Assembly: GCA_017446125.1 (NCBI GenBank)
Contig: JAFSRL010000276.1
Coordinates: 1 to 9,700 of the forward strand
Length of the DNA stretch: 9,700 nt
Origin: Lachnospiraceae bacterium
GTDB taxonomy: Bacteria; Bacillota; Clostridia; Lachnospirales; Lachnospiraceae
Direction: 5' to 3'
Part shown: positions 1 through 7,301 of the stretch, in pieces
Position numbering within the stretch: position 1 is the first letter of the stretch
Layout: each line of letters opens with the position of its first letter
Notes under the pieces: model-generated
The model's database searches: none
Seen by the model: only the letters and a program-made list of their open reading frames with translations
Told to the model about the DNA's origin: nothing
Program-made: the position numbers and the translations under genes

Positions 1-3
1 CAG

Positions 4-105
4 TGGGGACGGGTACACTGACTCATACACCTCATCCGTCAGCTTCGCTGACACCTTCCCCTCAAGGGGAAGGTATGAGTCACTGTACCCGTCCCCATGA
101 CTCAC
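4..105. repeat. Structured inverted-repeat element, copy 1
   Basis: Arms 4-27 and 74-97 are inverted repeats of 24 bases with one mismatched pair; the right arm continues to 105 as in the other copies, while the left one runs into the window edge. The arms enclose two back-to-back perfect hairpins: 38-52 (GTCAGC, loop TTC, GCTGAC) and 53-74 (ACCTTCCCC, loop TCAA, GGGGAAGGT). The core is repeated in the same orientation at 877-988 and 9601-9690. No protein is encoded. The shape suggests a MITE or REP-like element moved in trans, but no transposase is present here. Its right end joins directly to a broken gene. Confidence 0.85.
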
Positions 106-117
106 CCCATGACTCAC
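94..117. repeat. Perfect 12-bp tandem duplication at the element/gene junction
   Basis: CCCATGACTCAC occurs at 94-105 and again, without a gap, at 106-117. The first unit is the outer end of the copy 1 right arm. The second lies between the element and the truncated RamA-like reading frame. It could be a slippage duplication or a scar of the rearrangement that removed the 5' part of the gene. Confidence 0.8.
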
Positions 118-878
118 GGTTTCTTCTCCTCGACCTGGGCACCAACGGTGAGATGGCGCTCGTTGAGTAATCGAAGCTCTCCGCGCGCAGAATCCGTGTG
201 TGCTCAACGGCGGCGGGACCCGTCTTTGAGGGCGGCGGGATTTCCTGCGGCATGGGCGGGGTCAATGGCGCGATTGCGCATGTGAGGATTGGTGATGCGT
301 GTTCTATTGACGTCATCGGGGACGGTGCGCCCCTCGGGCTTTGCGGCACCGGCGTTCTGGAGACCGTTTCGGAGCTGCGAAAAACGGGCATCCTCGACGA
401 AACGGGTCTGATGAAGGAGCCGTATTTTAAGCTTGGATTTTCGCTGGTGCGTGCGGAAGACTCCGGAACAGATTCCCGTATCGCCTTCACGCAGGACGAT
501 GTCCGCGCGGTGCAGATGGCGAAGGCGGCGATTCGCGCAGGAATCGAAACCCTCTTAACCAGTGCCGCCATGAAGCCGGAGGAGATTGATGCGGTGTATG
601 TCGCCGGCGGCTACGGTCAGCACATGGACTTTCAGGCGATCCGCGCGCTTCAAATGATTCCGGACGCGCTGATCGACAAATGTGTTGCGGCGGGCAATAC
701 CTCGCTGCAGGGCTGTATCCATCTGTTGCATGCGCTCTCTCTTTCGGAGAAGGAAACGCCGGACGCGCTGTTCAAGACCATGGCTGCACTCGATGCGCTC
801 ACGCAGGATGCGATTGAGGTTGTGCTTGCGCAGCAGGAGGGGTTTGAAGCGTTGTACTATGCGTCGATGGGGTTGTAG
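118..878 (+). pseudogene. RamA-like corrinoid-activation ASKHA protein (DUF4445), C-terminal remnant
   Basis: RamA-type proteins are ATP-dependent reductive activators of corrinoid methyltransferase proteins. They normally have an N-terminal 2Fe-2S domain and a large C-terminal ASKHA domain, around 600 residues in all. Only about 250 C-terminal residues remain. In one frame I see LLLDLGTNGEMAL (123-161), CSTAAGPVFEGGGISCG (201-251), LGLCGTG near 333-353, a TQDDVRAVQMAKAAIRAG stretch near 489-542, VAGGYG near 600-617 and AAGNTSL near 687-707. The frame is interrupted by TAA at 168-170 and joins repeat copy 1 at 118, so the 5' part is lost. A GTG at 198 could give a 226-residue product, but I see no convincing ribosome binding site. 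The stop TAG (876-878) overlaps the first two bases of repeat copy 2. It is convergent with the sugar operon and unrelated to it in function. Confidence 0.8.
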
Positions 879-988
879 TGAGTCAGGGGGACGGGTACGG
901 TGACTCATACACCTCATCCGTCAGCTTCGCTGACACCTTCCCCTCAAGGGGAAGGTATGAGTCACTGTACCCGTCCCCCTGACTCACT
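877..988. repeat. Structured inverted-repeat element, copy 2 (complete)
   Basis: This is the best-preserved copy. Arms of 33 bases (877-909 and 956-988) are inverted repeats with one mismatched pair. The core holds hairpins at 920-934 and 935-956. The heptamer TGAGTCA/TGACTCA occurs four times (879-885, 901-907, 958-964, 980-986), so each arm is also a weak inverted repeat of itself. It fills the whole gap between two convergent genes. Its left end overlaps the TAG of the RamA-like remnant and its right end overlaps one base of the TGA of the minus-strand oxidoreductase. No clear target-site duplication is visible. The strong foldback could end or stabilise both transcripts, although no T-run follows either arm. 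Confidence 0.9.
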
Positions 989-1977
989 CAATCGCCCGGA
1001 AATGTAATCCCCGCGTCGCGGCGCATCGATTCGATTACGCGCACGCACTCCGTTGTGATCTTCGCGCGTTCCTTCACCGCCTGCATGTCTTCCTGCAACA
1101 GCACGGGCGTTAAATTCTGCACCTCGTAAAACCAGCGGTCATCGTTGTCCTGTTCGTTGAAGGTTTCCGATCCCTCTTTCGTGACAAAACGAATCTGCTG
1201 TAACCCGTTCGGTCCGTTCTCGACGTAGATGTAACCCTTCTCCCCCTCAATCTGGAAGAAGTTCACACCGAAGGTATCCTTCGCGCCACAAAGCGTCACC
1301 TGCATGTCGTCATACGAAAGCGACACAATCCCCGAGGTGTCCACGCCCGAACCCTCATACAGATTGGGGCTGTACTTCGCAAAGGCGGGCACGCCGAAGA
1401 GCGCGATGCAAAGATACACGTTATAGAAATTAATATCCATCAGGCAACCGCCCGCAAATTCCGCGTTGAAAATGTTGGGCAGCTTGCCTTCCTTCAACTC
1501 GTCATAACGCGAGGAGTACTGGCTGTAATTTCCCATCACGAGACGGATGCGACCAATCTTCGGAAGCAGTTCCTTTAAAATCTGATAATTGGGCAAAAAG
1601 CTTGTGGGCGCCGCCTCGACAAGCATCAGGTTCTTTTCCTCCGCAATGGCAAACAGCTCTTCCGCCTGATTAACTCTTGTCACAAAGGGCTTTTCGCAGA
1701 TGACATGCTTTCCTGCCTGCAGCGCTTTTTTTGTCTGCTCATAATGCAAAAGGTTTGGTGTCGCGATGTAAACGGTGTTGACCGCGTCATCCGCCAACAG
1801 CGCTTCGAACGTATCGTACACCTTCGTCGCGCTATACTGCTTTGCGAGCGCCTCTCCCTTTTCCGCGCTGCGGGAGAAGACCGCTTCCAAAACGATGCCG
1901 TCCGTCTTCATGACATTGTCGAGCACCGAGTGAACAATCACACCGCTCCCGACGGTTCCCAATCTTACCTGTTCCAT
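988..1977 (-). CDS. Gfo/Idh/MocA-family oxidoreductase, second of the pair
   Basis: A predicted NAD(P)-dependent sugar or polyol dehydrogenase of 329 residues, a normal length for the family. The N-terminal Rossmann fold shows a GTVGSG nucleotide-binding loop (residues 7-12). The family EKP motif with the expected catalytic lysine is EKPF (95-98). The C-terminal domain has GGCLMDINFYNV (176-187), matching the usual GGxxxDxxxY/H active-site segment, with Tyr185 where many relatives have His or Tyr. It overlaps the preceding oxidoreductase gene by 13 bases, and its GGAGG (1988-1992) lies inside that gene, so translation is probably coupled. It is the last gene of the operon; its TGA abuts repeat copy 2. 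It is clearly a different subfamily from its partner, so this is not a recent tandem duplication. The substrate cannot be read from sequence. Confidence 0.85.
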   Translation of the reverse strand: MEQVRLGTVGSGVIVHSVLDNVMKTDGIVLEAVFSRSAEKGEALAKQYSATKVYDTFEALLADDAVNTVYIATPNLLHYEQTKKALQAGKHVICEKPFVTRVNQAEELFAIAEEKNLMLVEAAPTSFLPNYQILKELLPKIGRIRLVMGNYSQYSSRYDELKEGKLPNIFNAEFAGGCLMDINFYNVYLCIALFGVPAFAKYSPNLYEGSGVDTSGIVSLSYDDMQVTLCGAKDTFGVNFFQIEGEKGYIYVENGPNGLQQIRFVTKEGSETFNEQDNDDRWFYEVQNLTPVLLQEDMQAVKERAKITTECVRVIESMRRDAGITFPGD

Positions 1978-2984
1978 GACTTCGCGACCTCCGTTGCCTT
2001 TTCCAACACTTCCAGTACGGTGATGACTTCCTCGTCCTTGATGACCTTGCGCGCGCCGTGCTCGATGGCATCCACCAGGTTGTCATACACCGCCTCGTAA
2101 TGCGCGCATCCGACCGGCACCTTTTCCTCGACGCGCTCCCCCGCGTCATTCAAATAGATGAGCGTTCCCCAGCGGTCCTCGGGCGCCATCTCTTTTGACA
2201 CCTTGTGGCGTCCCACCACCTTCTTCGCGCCGGAGTTGTGTAAGACCGGCGGCAGGGAGAAGCTTCCATTTGTTCCGTGCAGCAGGAAGCGCGGGTACTC
2301 AATCATCGCGCACATGCTGGTCGAAACGATTGCCTTGCTGTTTCCGTAAAAGAATTCGAGATCGAAGTAATCGTCTCCGACGCCGGGATGATGAATGCTG
2401 CGCACGTCCATGCGCACATCATCGGGCTTGCCGAAGAGGGAAATAATCTGGTCCGTTGTGTGCACGCCTAAGTTATAAAGCGTTCCGAGATGGTCGTACC
2501 ATCCGTTTGTCTTAAAGTAATCGAAGTGGGAATCCAGTCGTACGATTTGACCGATCTTTCCGCTGTTGATCACTTCCTCGAGTGCGAGGAAGTCCGCGTC
2601 ATACCTGCGGTTCTGGTTGGGCATGCAGATCAGTCCCTTTTCCTTTGCAAGCGCAAAGACCTCTCTTGCCTCTTCGGCGGTTTCGGAAAACGGCTTTTCC
2701 ACAAGCACATGCTTGCCGGCATTCAATGCCTTTTTCGCGTACGGAACATGGAAGCGGTCCGGCGCACCGATTACGATTAAGTTGACCTCGTCGTCCGCAA
2801 AGATGACCTCCTCGTCATCCGTAAACGTAATCTCCGGATAAAACGGTTCGTAATCCGCATACTGCGCAATGTCTTCCTTTCTCCGGAAGATGTACTTTGC
2901 CTTGATGTCATCCCTGCCTTCCACGTAAGGGATGTGATACTCCCTGATGCTGACGCCGAATCCGATGTACGCCACTGTTACCAT
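1965..2984 (-). CDS. Gfo/Idh/MocA-family oxidoreductase, first of the pair (YhhX-like)
   Basis: A predicted NAD(P)-dependent oxidoreductase of 339 residues. The start has the Rossmann motif YIGFG (residues 6-10), followed by EKPF (96-99) with the catalytic lysine, a QNRRYDADF segment (124-132) and LGVHTTDQI (172-180) supplying the active-site His175. From memory it resembles E. coli YhhX in several blocks (IGFG...YHIPYV, IFRR, SHFDY, GVHTxDQIISLFG), a group without a settled substrate; the related Bacillus IolW reduces a keto-inositol. The ATG at 2984 has GAGG upstream (TTCCTCCTC on the plus strand). The gap to alsK is 21 bases, and its end overlaps the next dehydrogenase. Given the allose genes upstream, a role in C3 or keto-sugar redox is plausible but inferred. 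Confidence 0.87.
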   Translation of the reverse strand: MVTVAYIGFGVSIREYHIPYVEGRDDIKAKYIFRRKEDIAQYADYEPFYPEITFTDDEEVIFADDEVNLIVIGAPDRFHVPYAKKALNAGKHVLVEKPFSETAEEAREVFALAKEKGLICMPNQNRRYDADFLALEEVINSGKIGQIVRLDSHFDYFKTNGWYDHLGTLYNLGVHTTDQIISLFGKPDDVRMDVRSIHHPGVGDDYFDLEFFYGNSKAIVSTSMCAMIEYPRFLLHGTNGSFSLPPVLHNSGAKKVVGRHKVSKEMAPEDRWGTLIYLNDAGERVEEKVPVGCAHYEAVYDNLVDAIEHGARKVIKDEEVITVLEVLEKATEVAKSWNR

Positions 2985-3005
2985 GTGTTTTTCCTCCTCA
3001 TTTGT

Positions 3006-3935
3006 TTACAAATACTGCGCATCTTCCATGCGCTTTTTTGCGTAAATGCAGGCGCCCTTCACGCCGTTTTCCTGTGTGGGCTTTGAGTAACGAATCTCCA
3101 TTGTCTTTTCCGGATAAGGTTTTCTGGTGTAGGCATGCGCCAAAGATTCCAGGGTTTCCTTCGGGAAGCCTTCGCAGTACAGCAACCCGCCGCCCAAAAT
3201 AACGCATTCCGGATCAAAGAGATTCTCCTCGATGGCGATGATCTGCGCCATGCCGCGCACAAACTCCTGCAATTCCGGTGTGTCCTTCTTCTTTGCGAAA
3301 ATCTCTCCGATTTCAGTGTCCGGAAAATGGGTCTTACGGATGTCCTCTAAGGCAATGCCGCAAAGAATTGTTTCTAAGCAGCTTTCGTTTCCGCAGACAC
3401 AGCGCCTTGTGTTTCCGATGACAGGCATGTGTCCCATCTCCGAAGCGGTGCCGTTGTGACCGATCAAAATCCGGCCGTTCAGCATCACAGCATTTCCGAC
3501 GCCGGTTCCGAAGTAGACCGCGCAGACAGAGTCCGCGTCCTCTACCCCCAAGTCTTTTAAGTCCTGTAACAGCAGCATGTTGACATCGCGATTGATGTAA
3601 ACCGGCAACTGCAGTTCTTCGGAAAGCAGCTCCACGACCGGATAATTGTCCGGAATGCTGTCGATGTTGGGCGTCTGGTAAAGCACCGTTCTTGCCCGGT
3701 TGATTGTGGACGGAAACCCGATCGACACGGCGCTGACCTCAGTGTCTGTCAGGTTGCGCTCCATGTATGTGCGAATGTGCGCAGCCAGCGCCTTCGCCGG
3801 ATCCTTTCCGTTCTGAAACAGCTCATTCGTCCTTGTCTGTTCGAAGTGTGTGAGACTGTCCTGCGATTGTGTGTGTCCGATCCGGATATTGGTCCCGCCG
3901 ATATCGATTCCGATCACACAGTGATTGTCCTTCAT
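3006..3935 (-). CDS. alsK: D-allose kinase, ROK family
   Basis: A cytoplasmic sugar kinase of 309 residues, predicted to make D-allose 6-phosphate from ATP and D-allose. The phosphate loop is DIGGT (residues 11-15). The catalytic Asp is D117 in NRDVN (115-119), and FGTGVG (142-147) is the second phosphate-binding segment. The ROK sugar/zinc region has EMGH (166-169) and CVCGNESCLE (179-188), that is the CxCGxxxCxE zinc motif with C179, C181 and C186. Near the C-terminus, LFDPECVILGGG (239-250) and FPKETL (257-262) closely resemble the same places in E. coli AlsK as I remember it. It sits 20 bases after alsE and 21 before the first oxidoreductase. A G-rich ribosome binding site (GAGGGGG) precedes the ATG. 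Another hexose kinase specificity within ROK is possible, but the adjacent alsE supports allose. Confidence 0.85.
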   Translation of the reverse strand: MKDNHCVIGIDIGGTNIRIGHTQSQDSLTHFEQTRTNELFQNGKDPAKALAAHIRTYMERNLTDTEVSAVSIGFPSTINRARTVLYQTPNIDSIPDNYPVVELLSEELQLPVYINRDVNMLLLQDLKDLGVEDADSVCAVYFGTGVGNAVMLNGRILIGHNGTASEMGHMPVIGNTRRCVCGNESCLETILCGIALEDIRKTHFPDTEIGEIFAKKKDTPELQEFVRGMAQIIAIEENLFDPECVILGGGLLYCEGFPKETLESLAHAYTRKPYPEKTMEIRYSKPTQENGVKGACIYAKKRMEDAQYL

Positions 3936-3955
3936 GTAATTGTCCCCCTCTGTAC

Positions 3956-4642
3956 TTACCTGACCGCTACGCCAGTTTTCTCCTCAAACAGTGTTTTCGC
4001 CTTTTGGCATGCCGTTCGGATATCGGGATCCAGTTGGAACAATCCGGAAGCGCCGATGATATAGCGCTCCACGCCGGCATCATATAACTGCTTGTAGGTC
4101 CTGTCGTTGCACTGTCCATCCACCATGATATCATAGTGCCAGCCATTCTCCTCGCGCAGCTTAATTGCCTCGCGGATTTTGTCGAGCATTTCCGTTACAA
4201 AGGGCTGTCCCGCAAACCCCACGTCCACCGTCATGATCGTCAACACATCAATCCGTCCGAGATAGTGCTTGCAGAACGACAACGGTGTTGCCGGATTTAA
4301 GGTGATTCCCGTTTTGCACCCGCGGTCCTTAATCTTATTCAGAATCCTGTACGCGTCCGTGTTGATGGTTTCCGCGTGCGGGCTGATTATGGAGACACCG
4401 GCGTCCGCAAGCGGGTCGATCCAGTCGGAGGGATTCGTTGTCATCATGTGAACGTCAACCGGCTTTTTTGCGTGGGAGCAAATCGCCTTGATGATGTCCG
4501 GGCTCAACGCCATGTTCTTGCAGAAGTGCCCGTCCATGATATCCGCATGGTACCCGTCCAGCTCCTCGTCGATGACATCGATCTGATGCCTGATGTCGAG
4601 AAAGTCCATGCACATTAAACTTGCCGTGATAATTGGTTTCAT
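3956..4642 (-). CDS. alsE: D-allulose-6-phosphate 3-epimerase
   Basis: A metal-dependent TIM-barrel epimerase of the ribulose-phosphate 3-epimerase family, converting D-allulose 6-phosphate to D-fructose 6-phosphate. AlsE-type signatures are SLMCMD, HADIMDGHF, ETIN, MTVDVGFAGQPF, EMLDKI and VDGQCN. Expected metal/catalytic residues, numbered from the upstream GTG, are H34, D36, H67 and D177. Allulose-specific family members have MTVDPGFAGQPF; here the Pro is Val143. The start is placed at the ATG at 4642, giving 228 residues, because AAGGAG (4648-4653) lies five bases upstream; the GTG at 4648 overlaps that site. It lies 21 bases after the permease and 20 before the kinase. A plain pentose epimerase (Rpe) is the alternative, made unlikely by the AlsE-like motifs and the operon. 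Confidence 0.88.
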   Translation of the reverse strand: MKPIITASLMCMDFLDIRHQIDVIDEELDGYHADIMDGHFCKNMALSPDIIKAICSHAKKPVDVHMMTTNPSDWIDPLADAGVSIISPHAETINTDAYRILNKIKDRGCKTGITLNPATPLSFCKHYLGRIDVLTIMTVDVGFAGQPFVTEMLDKIREAIKLREENGWHYDIMVDGQCNDRTYKQLYDAGVERYIIGASGLFQLDPDIRTACQKAKTLFEEKTGVAVR

Positions 4643-4663
4643 GTTCACTCCTTATGATGACCG

Positions 4664-5635
4664 TTATGATTTCTTTCTGCTTGCGCCGAAGAAGCGATCC
4701 AATGTCACAGCGACAATCAACAGGCATCCCATCGCCAGCTGCTGGTAGTAGCTCGATACGCCGCACATGTTCAAACCGTTGTTGATGGTGCCGATGATCA
4801 AACCGCCGATGATGACCTTCGGAATGATACCGACGCCGCCGAAGAAGGACGCACCGCCGATGATAACCGCTTCAATCGCGTATGTCTCGTAGCCCGTTCC
4901 CGCATTCGGCTCCGCCGCCGCAAGACGCGCCACGTTGACCATGCCGGCAAGCGCCGCGCAAAGACCGGAGATTGCGAACGCGATGATGGTGTGCTTCTTT
5001 ACCGTGATACCGGCGTACCATGCCGCCTGCGAGTTTCCGCCGATTGCATACAGGTTCCGGCCGCACTGTGTCTTCGTCGTGAAGTAGGTCAAAAGCAAAG
5101 CCGTTACCAGCGCCACCAGGATGGGCACCGGAATCACACCGAATGCCTTGCCGCCGATCGTCTTTTGGAATTCCGGCGGAAGACCGGATACCGCACGCGC
5201 ACTCGTGATGATGTAGACGATGCTGCGCAGGATTGCCTGCGTGCCGAGCGTGATGATGAAGGGCGGTAAGCCGGTTGCCGTAACGAGCAGTCCGTTTACG
5301 ACACCGATCAAAATGCCGAAGAGGATGATGCCCAAAAGGATTGCGAGTACCGGATGCATGCCTGCCTCCGCCATGAGCTTTGCGCACAAGGCGCCCGACA
5401 GCGCCATGACCGAGCTGACACTTAAGTCGATGCCGCCCAGGAGGATGGCGAAGAATTCACCCAGTCCCAAGAGAATCGTGATGGAGCTCTGCTCCACAAT
5501 CTTAATCAGGTTGCTTCCCTGCAGGAATGTCGTGGGACGCAATGCGCCGAAGACAATGATCATTACCGCCAGGATGGTGATTGTTGAGTACTTGTCCCAA
5601 AAATCCCCGAATGTCATTTTCTTTTTGTTTTCCAT
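4664..5635 (-). CDS. alsC: D-allose ABC transporter permease
   Basis: An integral membrane subunit of the RbsC/BPD_transp_2 family, 323 residues from this start. It is strongly hydrophobic, with about eight to ten predicted helices. Motifs include GEFFAILLGGIDLSV (59-73), GVVNGLLVTATGLPPFIITL (111-130), GRNLYAIGGN (192-201), a segment GYETYAIEAVIIGGASFFGG (248-267) and GLIIGTINNGLN (278-289). These match E. coli AlsC closely as I recall it, including WDKYSTI near the N-terminus and YYQQ near the C-terminus. An in-frame ATG at 5719 would add 28 residues inside the end of alsA. The start at 5635 is preferred because GAGGTGA (5644-5650), overlapping the alsA stop, lies eight bases upstream. It forms a dimeric pore with AlsA attached on the inside and AlsB outside. 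Confidence 0.9.
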   Translation of the reverse strand: MENKKKMTFGDFWDKYSTITILAVMIIVFGALRPTTFLQGSNLIKIVEQSSITILLGLGEFFAILLGGIDLSVSSVMALSGALCAKLMAEAGMHPVLAILLGIILFGILIGVVNGLLVTATGLPPFIITLGTQAILRSIVYIITSARAVSGLPPEFQKTIGGKAFGVIPVPILVALVTALLLTYFTTKTQCGRNLYAIGGNSQAAWYAGITVKKHTIIAFAISGLCAALAGMVNVARLAAAEPNAGTGYETYAIEAVIIGGASFFGGVGIIPKVIIGGLIIGTINNGLNMCGVSSYYQQLAMGCLLIVAVTLDRFFGASRKKS

Positions 5636-5643
5636 ATTTGCAC

Positions 5644-5650
5644 TCACCTC
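5644..5650 (-). promoter_or_regulatory. Ribosome binding site that fixes the alsC start
   Basis: On the minus strand GAGGTGA begins inside the alsA stop codon (5649-5651) and lies eight bases before the ATG at 5635. It supports translational coupling of ATPase and permease and argues against the longer reading frame starting at 5719. Confidence 0.75.
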
Positions 5651-7187
5651 ATACCTCCCTTGCCGCGTCACCGGTTGCGGCCTTTGCCAGATGTTCTTCC
5701 GTTGCTTCCGCGATGTCAAATGTTCCCGTCACTTTTCCGTCCGCCATAACGATGATGCGGTCGCAGACGCTTAAGAGCTCCGGCATTTCACTCGAAACAA
5801 CAATCACGCCGATTCCCTCGTCCGCAAGCGTCCGCATGATCCGGTAAATCTCGCTCTTGGTTCCGACGTCGATGCCCTTGGTGGGCTCGTCAAAGATCAA
5901 AAGCTTTACACCCGCGGCGAGCCACTTCCCCAGAATTACCTTTTGCTGGTTTCCGCCGCTTAAGTTCATGGTCAACTGCTCCGGCGTTGTCCACTTGATC
6001 TGCATCGCCTTTTGCTGCGCGTTTGACATTTCCACTTCCGCCTTGCGGTCGATGAGACCGATGATGCCGTCGCCTCTTGCCTTCTTTAACTGGTTCGCAA
6101 TCGCGATGTTGCGGCGGTTTGAAAAGTTCTGGAAGAATCCGGTTTCGCGGCGGTTCTCCGTCACAAGCCCGATGCCATGATGCAGCGCACTGTAGGGATT
6201 CTTTACGTCAATCTCTTTTCCTTCAAAAATAATCTTTCCGGATGTCCTGGGCGCCGCGCCGTAGATTGCCTCCATCGTTTCGCTTCTTCCAGCGCCGACA
6301 AGACCGGAGAAGCCAAGGATTTCTCCCCTGCGCAGTTTAAAGCTCACGTCCTGTGCGCGCTTGTCCTTTCGTGTCAGGTTCTGCACCTCGAAGAACACAT
6401 CCCCGATTTCAAATCCGTCCTCCGGCGTATGCTGGTAGGTGCCCTTGATTTCGCGTCCCACCATCATTCGGACCATGTCGTCCTGCGTTAAGTCCTTGAC
6501 CTGATAGGTGCCCACATAACCGCCGTCCTTCATGATCGTGATTCTGTCGCCGATTTCTTCGATTTCCGATAATTTATGTGAAATAAAGACGATGCCCCGG
6601 CCCTCTTCCTTCAACTGCCGGATGATGTCGAAGAGCTTCTTTACCTCTTCCTCCGTCAGGGAAGATGTGGGCTCGTCCATGATGATTACTTTCGCATTGA
6701 ATGAAATGGATTTCGCGATTTCCACCATCTGCTTTTCGCTGATGCTTAAGTCGCCGACGCTGGTGGTGGGCTGGTGCTTTTGCAGGTTCACCCGTTTTAA
6801 GAGCTCTTCCGTGTCGCTGTTTAACTTCGCGTAATCCACCATGGGAATCGCGCCCTTCTTCATCGGGAGGCGTCCCATAAAGATGTTTTCCCGGATGTCC
6901 AGCCAGTTTACGACGGACAGTTCCTGATAGATGATGCTGATGCCGCCCTCCGCGGAGATCTTGGGCGTCAGCTTTTCGTATTGCTTTCCGTTTAAGGTGA
7001 TGGTGCCTTCTTCCGCCTGATACACCCCGCTTAGAACCTTCATGAGCGTGGATTTCCCGGCACCGTTTTCTCCCAATAACACATGCACTTCGCCGGGGAG
7101 CACTTCAAAGTTGATTGCGTCGAGTGCCGTTACGCCGGGGAAACGCTTTGTGATTTTTTCCATTTTTACAATCGGTTCCACTGCCAT
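5649..7187 (-). CDS. alsA: D-allose ABC transporter ATP-binding protein, two NBDs
   Basis: A 512-residue sugar-import ATPase of the RbsA/AlsA type, energising uptake through AlsC. The first NBD has Walker A GENGAGKST (39-47), Q-loop YQEL (87-90), signature LSISEKQ (147-153), Walker B VIIMDEP (167-173) and SHK (203-205). The second has a degenerate Walker A, GLVGAGRSE (295-303), which lacks the usual lysine as is normal for this family, then signature LSGGNQQK (409-416) and Walker B LLIFDEP (429-435). IIYQELSV, MVGRE and GFFQNFS also match E. coli AlsA as remembered. The ATG at 7187 has GAGAGGG directly against it. A GTG two codons in (7181) sits at better spacing and may be the real start. 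It lies 114 bases after alsB and 13 before alsC. Confidence 0.92.
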   Translation of the reverse strand: MAVEPIVKMEKITKRFPGVTALDAINFEVLPGEVHVLLGENGAGKSTLMKVLSGVYQAEEGTITLNGKQYEKLTPKISAEGGISIIYQELSVVNWLDIRENIFMGRLPMKKGAIPMVDYAKLNSDTEELLKRVNLQKHQPTTSVGDLSISEKQMVEIAKSISFNAKVIIMDEPTSSLTEEEVKKLFDIIRQLKEEGRGIVFISHKLSEIEEIGDRITIMKDGGYVGTYQVKDLTQDDMVRMMVGREIKGTYQHTPEDGFEIGDVFFEVQNLTRKDKRAQDVSFKLRRGEILGFSGLVGAGRSETMEAIYGAAPRTSGKIIFEGKEIDVKNPYSALHHGIGLVTENRRETGFFQNFSNRRNIAIANQLKKARGDGIIGLIDRKAEVEMSNAQQKAMQIKWTTPEQLTMNLSGGNQQKVILGKWLAAGVKLLIFDEPTKGIDVGTKSEIYRIMRTLADEGIGVIVVSSEMPELLSVCDRIIVMADGKVTGTFDIAEATEEHLAKAATGDAAREV

Positions 7188-7210
7188 CCCTCTCTTGTGT
7201 GACGTGCCTC

Positions 7211-7230
7211 CCCGCAGGGAATCCTGCGGG
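7211..7230 (-). other. Intercistronic hairpin between alsB and alsA
   Basis: CCCGCAGG (7211-7218), loop GAAT, CCTGCGGG (7223-7230) form a perfect 8-bp GC-rich stem. On the transcribed (minus) side no T-run follows, so it is not a typical terminator. A hairpin placed just after the binding-protein gene usually protects the upstream message, giving more binding protein than ATPase and permease. That role is inferred from position. Confidence 0.6.
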
Positions 7231-7248
7231 AAGACACATGCTGTTTGT

Positions 7249-7275
7249 AACCGTAACCCATACCCTTACCCTTGC
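7249..7275 (-). repeat. G-rich hexamer tandem repeat in the alsB-alsA gap
   Basis: Read on the minus (mRNA-like) strand the stretch is AAGGGT AAGGGT ATGGGT TACGGT, four drifting hexamers with three GGG runs and one GG run, each separated by three or four bases. It lies between the alsB stop and the hairpin at 7211-7230. It might fold as a weak G-quadruplex in RNA or be a simple slippage repeat. Confidence 0.45.
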
Positions 7276-7301
7276 GGGCGGCGGTTGTTTCTATGATGTT
7301 T

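Noticed and set aside
118..878. RamA-like fragment as part of the sugar pathway
   Set aside because: It is on the opposite strand, separated by a repeat, truncated, and belongs to corrinoid activation, which has no link to allose use.
5636..5719. Longer N-terminus for the permease starting at 5719
   Set aside because: It would lie inside the end of alsA, adds a charged tail atypical for the family, and a good ribosome binding site (5644-5650) serves the ATG at 5635.
5220..5774. Plus-strand open frame of 184 codons opposite alsC and alsA
   Set aside because: It lies across two well-supported genes on the other strand and shows no family motif.
7205..7232. Intrinsic terminator after alsB
   Set aside because: The stem is strong, but no T-run follows on the transcribed side, and alsA has no separate promoter that I can see.
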